From Candidatus Parcubacteria bacterium (GTDB taxonomy: Bacteria; Patescibacteria; ABY1; UBA1558; GWA2-36-10), in NCBI GenBank assembly GCA_018669975.1, contig JABHSK010000007.1:1-64000 (forward strand): a stretch of DNA of 64,000 nt. The letters are read 5' to 3'. The notes below the pieces were generated by a model, which saw only the letters and a list, made by a program, of their open reading frames with translations, was not told the origin of the DNA and did not search any database. Positions 55,063 through 62,690 of the stretch are shown one piece after another (position 1 is the first letter of the stretch; each line of letters opens with the position of its first letter). The translations under genes and the position numbers were made by a program.

Positions 55063-56478
55063 ATGGGAGAATTGAATCCACAAATTAAAGATCAATTATC
55101 AAAGTATGTACGAGTATTTGATTTTGGTGAACATCTATGTTTACTGAATGGCTTGTCTTTAGATAAAGTTTTCATTAAAGCGGATGCAGATAATCAGGAG
55201 ACCAAAGATGTTTTGCAAAAGTATAATTTGCTTAAAGATTTTGATGTAAAGGCTGAGAAATTTGTGAGTGGTTGTCAGAGTAAGTTTGATCCTAGTTTTA
55301 GGCAATTGTATCTGGTGGTGACGGAAGCTTGTAATTTTGATTGTAAATATTGTCGGCAAGTAACACACGACGTCAAGGGTAATCGTAGTATGACTCGAGA
55401 CGAGGCTAGATTGATTGTTGATAATTTTTTTAATTTGGCGGAGGACAAACCACGTGGCGTAGTTTTTTATGGTGGTGAGCCATTGGTGAATAAAGAGGTT
55501 ATGTTGGATGCAGTTAAATATATTCGGCAGAAAGAAAGTAAATTAAAATTGGATAGGCCGATTGATATGACTATCATTACCAATGGTACTTTAGTAGATC
55601 ATGATAGCGCACAGGTACTCAAGGATAATGATGTTTATATTATTATGTCTATTGATGGTCGCGCTCAAGAGCATGACAAGTTTAGAGTTTATGCAAATGG
55701 TAAAGGAACCTTTGACGATGTTATCAAGGGTTATAAAATATACCAGCAAGCTGGTTGTAGAGTAGGTATATCTTGTACAATTGGTTCACATAATTACGAC
55801 AATCTAGAGGACATTTTTGATTATTTTGCTAATGATTTGCAACCAATTAATGTTGGTATCAACCTACCACATGACGATCACGACAATCCATTAAATGATG
55901 ATTTAGATTTTGGAAAATTCTGTCAACGTATGTTCAAAATTTTTGAACAGTCAACAGATAACAATTTATATATAGAGCATATTATCAGAAAGTTGAAACT
56001 TTTATTTAGACACGAGATTAAAATTAATGACTGTGCAGCCTGTGGTGGTAGATTGGTTGCTTTACCTGGGCAAAGATATGGAGTTTGTGAAGGAGCGATT
56101 GGTATGGATGAGTTTTTCTTTACAGACATAAAGAGGGTTGCTGAGATGTCCGCAGAATGGTATGGAACTTCTCCGCTTTTTGATGACCATTGTAGTAATT
56201 GTGCTGCTGTCGGAGTCTGTGGTGGTGGTTGTCCTTTTGATGGATATTTAGAAGCCAAGCAGGTTGGACACCGTGATAGTCGTCGTTGTCTATTTATGAA
56301 TAAGATTGTCGAGTGGGGATTAGAAAATTTTTATAAAATACACAAAAATAAATTGCAAGGCAAGAAATACTATATTCCGAATTTGAGTGATCAACATGAT
56401 TTTTTGAAAGAGATTAAAGCTATTAATGATAGTTTACCCTTGCGTAGTTCTGCTAGTTTTAGTAATACCAAATTATGA
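55063..56478 (+). CDS. Radical SAM/SPASM maturase-like protein, copy 2
   Basis: This 471-residue paralogue of the preceding gene shares CNFDCKYC, VVFYGGEPLVNKE, SIDGRAQEHDKFRVYANGKG and GSHNYDNLEDIF, and ends with SPASM Cys (CAACGGR, CSNCAAVGVCGGGCPFDG). It starts two bases after the preceding stop and overlaps the next gene by four bases. The pair suggests two related modifications or a heteromeric maturase. Confidence 0.88.
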   Translation: MGELNPQIKDQLSKYVRVFDFGEHLCLLNGLSLDKVFIKADADNQETKDVLQKYNLLKDFDVKAEKFVSGCQSKFDPSFRQLYLVVTEACNFDCKYCRQVTHDVKGNRSMTRDEARLIVDNFFNLAEDKPRGVVFYGGEPLVNKEVMLDAVKYIRQKESKLKLDRPIDMTIITNGTLVDHDSAQVLKDNDVYIIMSIDGRAQEHDKFRVYANGKGTFDDVIKGYKIYQQAGCRVGISCTIGSHNYDNLEDIFDYFANDLQPINVGINLPHDDHDNPLNDDLDFGKFCQRMFKIFEQSTDNNLYIEHIIRKLKLLFRHEIKINDCAACGGRLVALPGQRYGVCEGAIGMDEFFFTDIKRVAEMSAEWYGTSPLFDDHCSNCAAVGVCGGGCPFDGYLEAKQVGHRDSRRCLFMNKIVEWGLENFYKIHKNKLQGKKYYIPNLSDQHDFLKEIKAINDSLPLRSSASFSNTKL

Positions 56479-57947
56479 AAGTCGTAATACTAGATATTCC
56501 AACTACAGAGATTTTTTCTACACCTGAATTTAACAGGTTGTCTTCAGAGGTCAAAAAATATCGTCTACATGATCAAAAAGTTAAATTGGAAGATAAATAC
56601 AATATTCGTTTTTCACCACCGCATACTTACAACCGTGGACTTTTATTCGTGGCAGCGGTACTAGAAGAAAAGGGTGTTGAGGTTGATTATTTTAATGGAG
56701 ACTATGACAAAGATTTTTGGCAGAAATGTCAGGATAAAATAAAGGAAGCAGATGTATTGATGGCTTCAGTAAAAACCAATAATTATCCAGTTATTTTAGA
56801 GTATTTTGTTCAAGCCAGAGAAATAAAACCAGGGATTACAACTATGATTGGTGGTTCACATGCTACGGCTATGCCTGAACAATGTTTAGAAAACGATTTG
56901 ATAGATTTTGTAGTGATAGGTGAAGGTGAGATTACTTTGGCAGAATGGCTAGATGTTTATCAATCTACTGGTGATGATTATAGTCAGATTTTAGGCTTGG
57001 GTTACAAACAAGGCAAAGAAGTTAAAGTGAACTCTTTACGTCCTTTGATAGAGGCTCTAGATGCTTTGCCGATGCCTGCTTATCATTTGTTGCCAGGTGG
57101 CCTTAAAGAATATCATCCTTATATTGATACTTCCCGTGGTTGTATGTATCAATGTGGTTTTTGTAGCGGGCCAAACTTTTGGCGCCGTAAAATGCGCACC
57201 AGATCATTTGCTAATTTTTATAAAGAATTAGAATTGATTAAATCATTGATGGGGGATTATAACTTTATTCATATTTCAGATCCAATGCTGGGAGTGACTC
57301 CACAGCAGTTGGAAATATTGAACCAGTTAAAAGAAAAAGAAATTGATTTATATTTTTCTTGTGATGTTAAAGCTAATTATATTCGTCCAGATTTAATTCA
57401 ATTGATGAAAGACAGCGGAATTATTATTTTTTCCATTGGCATTGAAACCCTAAATGATAAAGCGCTGACTTTACTAAAAAAGAATTGTACAGCTGAACTA
57501 GAAATTGAAGCTTGTCGAGCCATTAAAAAGTTTGATGGTATTTATGTAAAATCATATTGGATTGTTGGTTTGCCAGGCGAGGATAAGGAATCACTGCAAT
57601 ATAACAACGAGCAAATTTATAATTTATTGAAGACAGAAGCAGTTGATCAAGTTTGTAATCATATTTTAGTTCCATATCCAGGTACAGAGTTTTTTCATGA
57701 TCCAAAACAGTTTGGTATCAATATTATGCATGATGATTGGATACACTATGAGGGCAGATCATATCCTTTAATTTATAAACTAGACAATCTGTCTGGTGAT
57801 GAAATATACAAATATTTTTTAGAAGCTCACGAATATGAGCTCAAATATTATAAGGAAGCATATCCAAGTATAGCTTTTACTGATGAACCTGGTAAGCAAG
57901 ATCAAGATAACATGAGTTTTGGTAAGTACAAAGGAAGGCTACTTTAA
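56475..57947 (+). CDS. B12-binding-domain radical SAM protein
   Basis: The 490-residue protein has an N-terminal cobalamin-binding-like domain (about 1-190: VLMASVKTNNYPVI, IGGSHATAMPE, DFVVIGEGEITLAEW) and a radical SAM core with CMYQCGFC in DTSRGCMYQCGFCSGP, IGIETLNDKAL and YWIVGLPGEDKES. This is the BchE/methyltransferase-type arrangement. The lack of an obvious DxHxxG motif leaves B12 binding open. Last gene of the three-gene operon from 53547. Confidence 0.88.
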   Translation: MKVVILDIPTTEIFSTPEFNRLSSEVKKYRLHDQKVKLEDKYNIRFSPPHTYNRGLLFVAAVLEEKGVEVDYFNGDYDKDFWQKCQDKIKEADVLMASVKTNNYPVILEYFVQAREIKPGITTMIGGSHATAMPEQCLENDLIDFVVIGEGEITLAEWLDVYQSTGDDYSQILGLGYKQGKEVKVNSLRPLIEALDALPMPAYHLLPGGLKEYHPYIDTSRGCMYQCGFCSGPNFWRRKMRTRSFANFYKELELIKSLMGDYNFIHISDPMLGVTPQQLEILNQLKEKEIDLYFSCDVKANYIRPDLIQLMKDSGIIIFSIGIETLNDKALTLLKKNCTAELEIEACRAIKKFDGIYVKSYWIVGLPGEDKESLQYNNEQIYNLLKTEAVDQVCNHILVPYPGTEFFHDPKQFGINIMHDDWIHYEGRSYPLIYKLDNLSGDEIYKYFLEAHEYELKYYKEAYPSIAFTDEPGKQDQDNMSFGKYKGRLL

Positions 57948-57958
57948 AAGCTTGTTTA

Positions 57959-57986
57959 TTGACAAAATTATATAAATATATAAGAT
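57959..57986 (+). promoter_or_regulatory. Promoter of the Hsp70-like gene
   Basis: TTGACA (57959-57964), 16 bases, TAAGAT (57981-57986). The start is predicted near 57993, where a nine-codon frame (MNAEFYYCQ, 57993-58022) begins. Confidence 0.65.
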
Positions 57987-58053
57987 TGGAGTATGAATGC
58001 AGAATTTTACTACTGCCAATAAATGAACCTTGTTAATAGAATAGGAGAACACA

Positions 58054-59316
58054 ATGAAACCGTTCTACGGTCTTGATTTTGGAACTAGCAATCTGTCGAT
58101 TGCTATCCAGAATGGGGAAGGCACACAAGTCTTGCCTATTGATGGTCAAAATAAAACGATGCCGACGGTATTATATTTTGGACCAAGTGGAGGGGAACCA
58201 ATTGTTGGTCAGAGTGCTATGTTGCGCTATGTTGCCGATGGGATGAGTGGACGCTTTATGCAGTCACTCAAGTCAGTTTTACCTAATTCCGGGTTTACTG
58301 GCACCTATCTAGATAGGCTTGGCTTTGCCGATATTGAAGACTTGATTGCTTATATCCTTAGGGATGTTAGGCAGCGAGCCAACGAACAAGTCGGCATGGA
58401 CATTGATCGGGCTGTTTTTGGGCGGCCAGCAGAATTTTCCAAGGATCCGGAAGAAGAAACTATGGCCATCGAGCGCCTGATGAAGGCTGCCAAGCTGGCA
58501 GGTTTTAATGAAGTTGAACTTCAGTTGGAGCCAATTGCGGCCGCTTTTCACTACGAAATGTCTTTAGATAGAGAAGAGGTTGTATTGGTTGCAGACCTGG
58601 GTGGAGGTACCACTGACTTTACGGTCACCAGGTTGTCTCCAAAAAGAAGGAGAAAACGAGATCGCTCCAAGGACATCTTGTCTACTGGTGGTGTCTACAT
58701 CGGTGGCGATAAGTTTGACTCAGCTGTAATGGAGATGAAATTGCTTAAGTACTTTGGTCAAGATGCCGAGTACAACAGTTGGGAAAAATGGATGCGTTTT
58801 CCATCGTACCTTGTTCGTGGCATTATGCAATGGCAAGAAATTGCCTTCCTCAAAGATACTCGCACTATGCGTGTGCTCAATGATCTAGTACGTTATGCTA
58901 GGACAAAAGAAGACAAAGAGTGTGCTATACGCTTACTTACTCTAATAGATGAGAACCTGGGCTTTTCCTTGTTTCAAACTATTGAGACCGCTAAGCGTGG
59001 TTTGTCTACTTATGATAGTGACTGTATTTACTTTAATCAGTCAGCTATTAAGATTGTCGAGCCAATCTTTCGAAATGAGTTTGATGAAATCATTGCCTTT
59101 GCACTAGAGGAGTACGAACAATGCGTAGATCAGGTTTTGGCTGATGCCGGAGTTTCTAATGGTAGAATTGACTCGGTCTTTCTAACAGGAGGATCTTCAC
59201 TGGTGCCTTGCGTCCAATCGGCTTTTGCCAATCGTTTTGGTGAAGACAAATTGAGACGTGGCGACACCTTCATTAGTGTTGCTTCAGGACTGGCTTCTAG
59301 CCAGTTGCTTTCCTAA
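58054..59316 (+). CDS. Hsp70-like ATPase (YegD-type, no substrate-binding domain)
   Basis: This 420-residue protein has the actin/Hsp70 ATPase fold: phosphate 1 in YGLDFGTSN (5-13), phosphate 2 in LVADLGGGTTDFTV (about 177-190) and the adenosine motif VFLTGGSSLVPCVQ (about 376). The peptide-binding domain and lid of DnaK are absent, as in YegD. A regulatory chaperone role is likely but unproven. TAGGAG precedes ATG; it is monocistronic with its own promoter and terminator and higher GC than the core genes. Confidence 0.9.
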   Translation: MKPFYGLDFGTSNLSIAIQNGEGTQVLPIDGQNKTMPTVLYFGPSGGEPIVGQSAMLRYVADGMSGRFMQSLKSVLPNSGFTGTYLDRLGFADIEDLIAYILRDVRQRANEQVGMDIDRAVFGRPAEFSKDPEEETMAIERLMKAAKLAGFNEVELQLEPIAAAFHYEMSLDREEVVLVADLGGGTTDFTVTRLSPKRRRKRDRSKDILSTGGVYIGGDKFDSAVMEMKLLKYFGQDAEYNSWEKWMRFPSYLVRGIMQWQEIAFLKDTRTMRVLNDLVRYARTKEDKECAIRLLTLIDENLGFSLFQTIETAKRGLSTYDSDCIYFNQSAIKIVEPIFRNEFDEIIAFALEEYEQCVDQVLADAGVSNGRIDSVFLTGGSSLVPCVQSAFANRFGEDKLRRGDTFISVASGLASSQLLS

Positions 59317-59320
59317 GCAG

Positions 59321-59348
59321 AGAGGTTCTAATTGAGCCTCTTTTTTTA
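59321..59348 (+). terminator. Terminator after the Hsp70-like gene
   Basis: AGAGG and CCTCT form the stem with further inner pairs, followed by seven T. Confidence 0.8.
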
Positions 59349-59354
59349 TTTGGC

Positions 59355-59396
59355 TTGACAGGATGTTTTATCTGTGTTAATGTGTTAGTATACTAA
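59355..59396 (+). promoter_or_regulatory. Promoter and probable operator of the TrpR-like gene
   Basis: TTGACA (59355-59360) with TAATGT after 17 bases, and a TATACT box at 59389-59394, 11 bases before ATG. The perfect 12-base palindrome TTAGTATACTAA (59385-59396) covers the TATACT box, as expected for an autoregulatory operator. Confidence 0.6.
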
Positions 59397-59405
59397 TACA
59401 GAGAT

Positions 59406-59729
59406 ATGCAAGAATTTAAATTTAATAAAAAAAGTGACGATTTATTTAAGATTATTCTAAAGCTTAAAAACATTAAAGAAGCTGAGGCTTTTTTTCGTGA
59501 TTTGTGTACTATTTCTGAATTGCAGGAAATGGTTGATCGCTGGAGAATAGTTAGATTATTGTCAGAAAATAAATCATATCGTGATATTGCCAAAGAACTT
59601 AAAACTAGTACTACCACAGTATCTAGGGTAGCTTCTTGGTTAAAAAATGGAAAAGGTGGTTATTCATTAGCACTCAAGCGCTCAGGTAGTCATCATAGTA
59701 ACTCTTCCTCTGGGAAAGGGTTGCGTTGA
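59406..59729 (+). CDS. TrpR-like (YerC/YecD) transcriptional regulator
   Basis: This 107-residue protein matches the TrpR-like YerC/YecD family: FFRDLCTISELQEMVDRW, then the helix-turn-helix LLSENKSYRDIAKELKTSTTTVSRV (two helices, about 58-83) and a basic tail. It is a DNA-binding repressor; whether it binds tryptophan is unknown, and YerC-type proteins often are not tryptophan sensors. A palindrome overlaps its own promoter, so autoregulation is likely. Confidence 0.9.
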   Translation: MQEFKFNKKSDDLFKIILKLKNIKEAEAFFRDLCTISELQEMVDRWRIVRLLSENKSYRDIAKELKTSTTTVSRVASWLKNGKGGYSLALKRSGSHHSNSSSGKGLR

Positions 59730-59748
59730 TATTTTGTGATATAAACTT

Positions 59749-59778
59749 AGCCCCTTCCCGTCGGGAAGGGGCTTTTTG
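59749..59778 (+). terminator. Terminator after the TrpR-like gene
   Basis: AGCCCCTTCCCG and CGGGAAGGGGCT form a perfect stem followed by T. Confidence 0.93.
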
Positions 59779-59827
59779 TTTTGTGCAAAAGGCTGACGCT
59801 CTTTTCATTGTAATAGGAGGTAATAAC

Positions 59828-60757
59828 ATGCAACGAGTCGTGGATTATTTTGTGAATAGGGATTTTAGTAATATTGTCCCTGGAGCATCAGTTGGTGCCG
59901 AAATCGAGACCTCTTTGGTAGAAAGACAAGGCGGTCGTCCGATTTCTCTGCAGACTTCTCAGATGATTATGCAACAACTGATTGATAGTGGGCAGTGGAA
60001 TCTTCAGGAGAGTAAGGGAGGTTTGATTTCTGCCCTGATGGACAAGCAGGGTAATCGGATTTGTTATGAGTTGGGTCGGCAAAATTTTGAGGTCGTCACA
60101 GTACCCAGTCAGGTAGATTCCTTGTTGGTAAAGACCAGGGGCTTGCTTGGGCAATTGTATTTGGCGGCTGAAAAATATGGGGCTGAACCATTCTTTGGGC
60201 CAGTTTTACACACTGAGGAGAATCTGCTGATTATTCCTGATGCGCGTGATGCTACCTGGTTGCAAGTGGATGGTAAGCGGGCACTGGAATTTTTGTCCCG
60301 TATTTCAGCAGTGCAATTTACGATAGCCGTAGAAAAGAATAGGGCTATCAGCTGCCTTAATCAACTGGCGGGTAAGCTGGATATCTTCCTGGATTATTAT
60401 CCACAGCATGTTAATTGGTTGGCATACATCGCTGGCTCCAATGCAGGTTATGCTCACAGTCGTTATGGTGGGCCACTGTATTTTGAGAGTATTGCCGATT
60501 ATGCTAGGCAATTGACTGGTCATGGTGTGATTACCGAAAGTGTTAGGCCTTCACTCCGTGAGCCGTGCACTGGTAATTTGCGACCACTCAGTGAGGTGGT
60601 TGATCTGGATATTCCCATGTACCTGCGGTCTGTCTGGTGGCACTTTCGGCTCAAGGTTTATGGTGACTGCCTCTGTATTGAAGTTAGACCGATTGGTCGT
60701 CGTAATGATGACCAGCTGGAAGAGCAGCTTGATTTAGTGATGAGTTGCTTTAGCTGA
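59828..60757 (+). CDS. Glutamate-cysteine ligase-like (GCS2) protein
   Basis: The protein of about 309 residues resembles carboxylate-amine ligases of the GCS2 family: VGAEIETSLVERQGG (metal-binding Glu-x-Glu), YELGRQNFEVVTVPSQ in the position of the family's second acidic strand, and a C-terminal RLKVYGDCLCIEVRPIG. It is shorter than typical GCS2 enzymes (about 370). Possible role: gamma-glutamyl bond formation. ATAGGAGG sits before ATG 59828; the frame open from 59726 runs through the upstream terminator. Higher GC. The next gene encodes a gamma-glutamylcyclotransferase, which would act on such products. Confidence 0.7.
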   Translation: MQRVVDYFVNRDFSNIVPGASVGAEIETSLVERQGGRPISLQTSQMIMQQLIDSGQWNLQESKGGLISALMDKQGNRICYELGRQNFEVVTVPSQVDSLLVKTRGLLGQLYLAAEKYGAEPFFGPVLHTEENLLIIPDARDATWLQVDGKRALEFLSRISAVQFTIAVEKNRAISCLNQLAGKLDIFLDYYPQHVNWLAYIAGSNAGYAHSRYGGPLYFESIADYARQLTGHGVITESVRPSLREPCTGNLRPLSEVVDLDIPMYLRSVWWHFRLKVYGDCLCIEVRPIGRRNDDQLEEQLDLVMSCFS

Positions 60758-60842
60758 CATTTATGGGAGGAAGAAATTCCTCCCTTTTACCCGGTAATTT
60801 ATAAAATAGATTATCGAGTAGAAGATTATTAATAATAAAATT

Positions 60843-61316
60843 ATGTCTATTTATGTATTTGGCTACGGATCATTAATGAATGCTGGTAGCTTGCAGCGAA
60901 CTTTGCCTGGAAAAAAAATTATGGCTAAAGCTAGCTTGTTGGGCTATCGACGTAAAATTAATGCACCAGTAGATGGTTATCTCTATCTAAATATTGTACC
61001 AAAAAAGAAATGGAAAGTAGGTGGAGTAATAATTAAAATATCGGAGCAGGATTTAGAATTTTTAAAACAAAGAGAAATTGGTTATAATTGCTTAGATGTC
61101 AGTGATAGGATGACACAGAAATTTGATGGCCGGGTATTTACTTTTGTCGCTCCAAATAAAGAATATCCAAAATTTAAAATTCCCTGGAGCTATATCAATA
61201 CCTGTTTATCTACTGTGTCATACGATAAGCGTGATTTGTGGCTAGACGAAACTATAATAGTTAATGATATTGAGTACGATATTGATCAGCCGGTCTATTC
61301 TTTAGTGGCTAAATAA
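60843..61316 (+). CDS. Gamma-glutamylcyclotransferase family protein
   Basis: This 157-residue protein has the GGCT fold signature FGYGSLMNAGSLQRT (substrate loop YGSLM) and the middle GVIIKISEQDLEFLKQREIGY, with the catalytic Glu expected in REIGY. The enzymes cleave gamma-glutamyl peptides to 5-oxoproline. It is AT-rich and lies 85 bases after the GCS2-like gene. A linked gamma-glutamyl cycle is inferred from context only. Confidence 0.85.
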   Translation: MSIYVFGYGSLMNAGSLQRTLPGKKIMAKASLLGYRRKINAPVDGYLYLNIVPKKKWKVGGVIIKISEQDLEFLKQREIGYNCLDVSDRMTQKFDGRVFTFVAPNKEYPKFKIPWSYINTCLSTVSYDKRDLWLDETIIVNDIEYDIDQPVYSLVAK

Positions 61317-61328
61317 GCCTAGGTTTTC

Positions 61329-61357
61329 TTGACAATCGAGTCTTATATCTCTATAGT
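61329..61357 (+). promoter_or_regulatory. Promoter of tyrS
   Basis: TTGACA (61329-61334), 17 bases, TATAGT (61352-61357). The leader of about 30 bases is too short for a T-box. Confidence 0.75.
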
Positions 61358-61390
61358 TAAAAAGAAATTTGATAAAATTATTTTTAATTT

Positions 61391-62569
61391 ATGAAGGTTG
61401 ATAAAGATAAAATTGAAGAACTATTAACTAGGGGTGTAGACGAAGTTATAGACCTCGATAGTTTAAGGAAAAAGCTGCAGGCAGGTAAAAAATTACGTGT
61501 TAAATTAGGGATTGATCCGACTAGCTCTAATATCCACCTAGGTCGTATGGTGCCGTTATTGAAGTTGCGTGATTTCCAAGAATTGGGGCATCAGATTGTA
61601 TTTATAGTTGGAGATTTTACAGGTACTATTGGTGATACCAGTGACAAGGAAGCGGAAAGGCCAGCTATTAGTAAAAAAATGATAGAAGATAATCTGCGTA
61701 CTTATATAGATCAAGTGGCTAGGGTGATAGATATCGATAAAGTAGAGGTGCATTACAATTCTGAATGGCTAGCTAAACTCAAGTATGAAGATATAGGCGA
61801 GCAGGCTAATCAATTTTCTTTAGCAGAATTTATATCTAGAAAAAATATCAAGGATCGTCTAGATAAAGGTAATAGAGTTTCACTTAAAGAATTGTTGTAT
61901 CCGCTGATGCAGGGTTATGACTCGGTGATGGTTAAGGCAGATGTAGAATTAGGCGGTACTGACCAAAGATTTAATCTATTGGCTGGTAGGAATATGCAGG
62001 AACATTATAAACAGCCAGCGCAAGATATTTTAATGACTAATTTAATTGAAGGATTAGATGGTCGTAAGATGAGTTCCAGTTGGGGTAATACAATTAATTT
62101 TAATGATCCAGCAGTGGAAATGTTTGGTAAGGTAATGAAAATGACTGATGAGATGATCGTTGTTTTTTATGAGCACTGCACTAGAGTGCCAATGACTGAA
62201 GTTAAACAATATGAGACAGACATGAGGGCTGATAAAGTTAATCCACGAGACATCAAGATGAAATTGGCTAGAGAGATTACCAGTTTTTTCTGGGGAGTCA
62301 AAGAGGCTGAGCAGGCAGAGGATAGTTTTGTGTCTATGATTCAAAACAAAGAAGTGCCCGATGATATGCCAGAGTTGTCACCTAAATCAAATAATATTGT
62401 TGATGTTTTAATAGAGGCCAAGTTAGCCAAGAGTAAAAGTGACGCTAGACGCTTAATTGATGGCGGAGGTGTTAAGGTTAACGATGATAAGGTAGGAGAT
62501 TATGAGATTGAGTTGAAATCAGGGGATATAGTTAAGAAGGGAAAGCGTTTCTTTGTTAAAATAAAGTAA
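61391..62569 (+). CDS. tyrS: Tyrosyl-tRNA synthetase
   Basis: The 392-residue class I synthetase has the HIGH region as GIDPTSSNIHLGRMV (HLGR; the last His is Arg), FIVGDFTGTIGDTSDKEAERP, the substrate-side GGTDQRFNLLAGR and KMSSS in GRKMSSSWGN. It ends in an S4 RNA-binding domain (about 330-392). The pattern fits the TyrZ-type bacterial TyrRS. Monocistronic. Confidence 0.97.
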   Translation: MKVDKDKIEELLTRGVDEVIDLDSLRKKLQAGKKLRVKLGIDPTSSNIHLGRMVPLLKLRDFQELGHQIVFIVGDFTGTIGDTSDKEAERPAISKKMIEDNLRTYIDQVARVIDIDKVEVHYNSEWLAKLKYEDIGEQANQFSLAEFISRKNIKDRLDKGNRVSLKELLYPLMQGYDSVMVKADVELGGTDQRFNLLAGRNMQEHYKQPAQDILMTNLIEGLDGRKMSSSWGNTINFNDPAVEMFGKVMKMTDEMIVVFYEHCTRVPMTEVKQYETDMRADKVNPRDIKMKLAREITSFFWGVKEAEQAEDSFVSMIQNKEVPDDMPELSPKSNNIVDVLIEAKLAKSKSDARRLIDGGGVKVNDDKVGDYEIELKSGDIVKKGKRFFVKIK

Positions 62570-62587
62570 AATAATTTATAAAATAGA

Positions 62588-62615
62588 AAATCCGTACTTT
62601 AGTGCGGGTTTTTTG
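62588..62615 (+). terminator. Terminator after tyrS
   Basis: CCGTAC with GTGCGG around TTTA, followed by six T. Confidence 0.85.
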
Positions 62616-62621
62616 TTTACC

Positions 62622-62650
62622 TTGACAAAAAAGCCTACTATCACTATATT
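62622..62650 (+). promoter_or_regulatory. Promoter of the sensor-kinase-like gene
   Basis: TTGACA (62622-62627), 17 bases, TATATT (62645-62650). Confidence 0.8.
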
Positions 62651-62690
62651 TAATAACGACGGCTATCTATTTTAGACGGCTAAAATAAAT

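Noticed and set aside
59726..59827. Longer start of the GCS2-like protein
   Set aside because: The segment contains the terminator of the TrpR-like gene. ATAGGAGG directly before 59828 marks the start.
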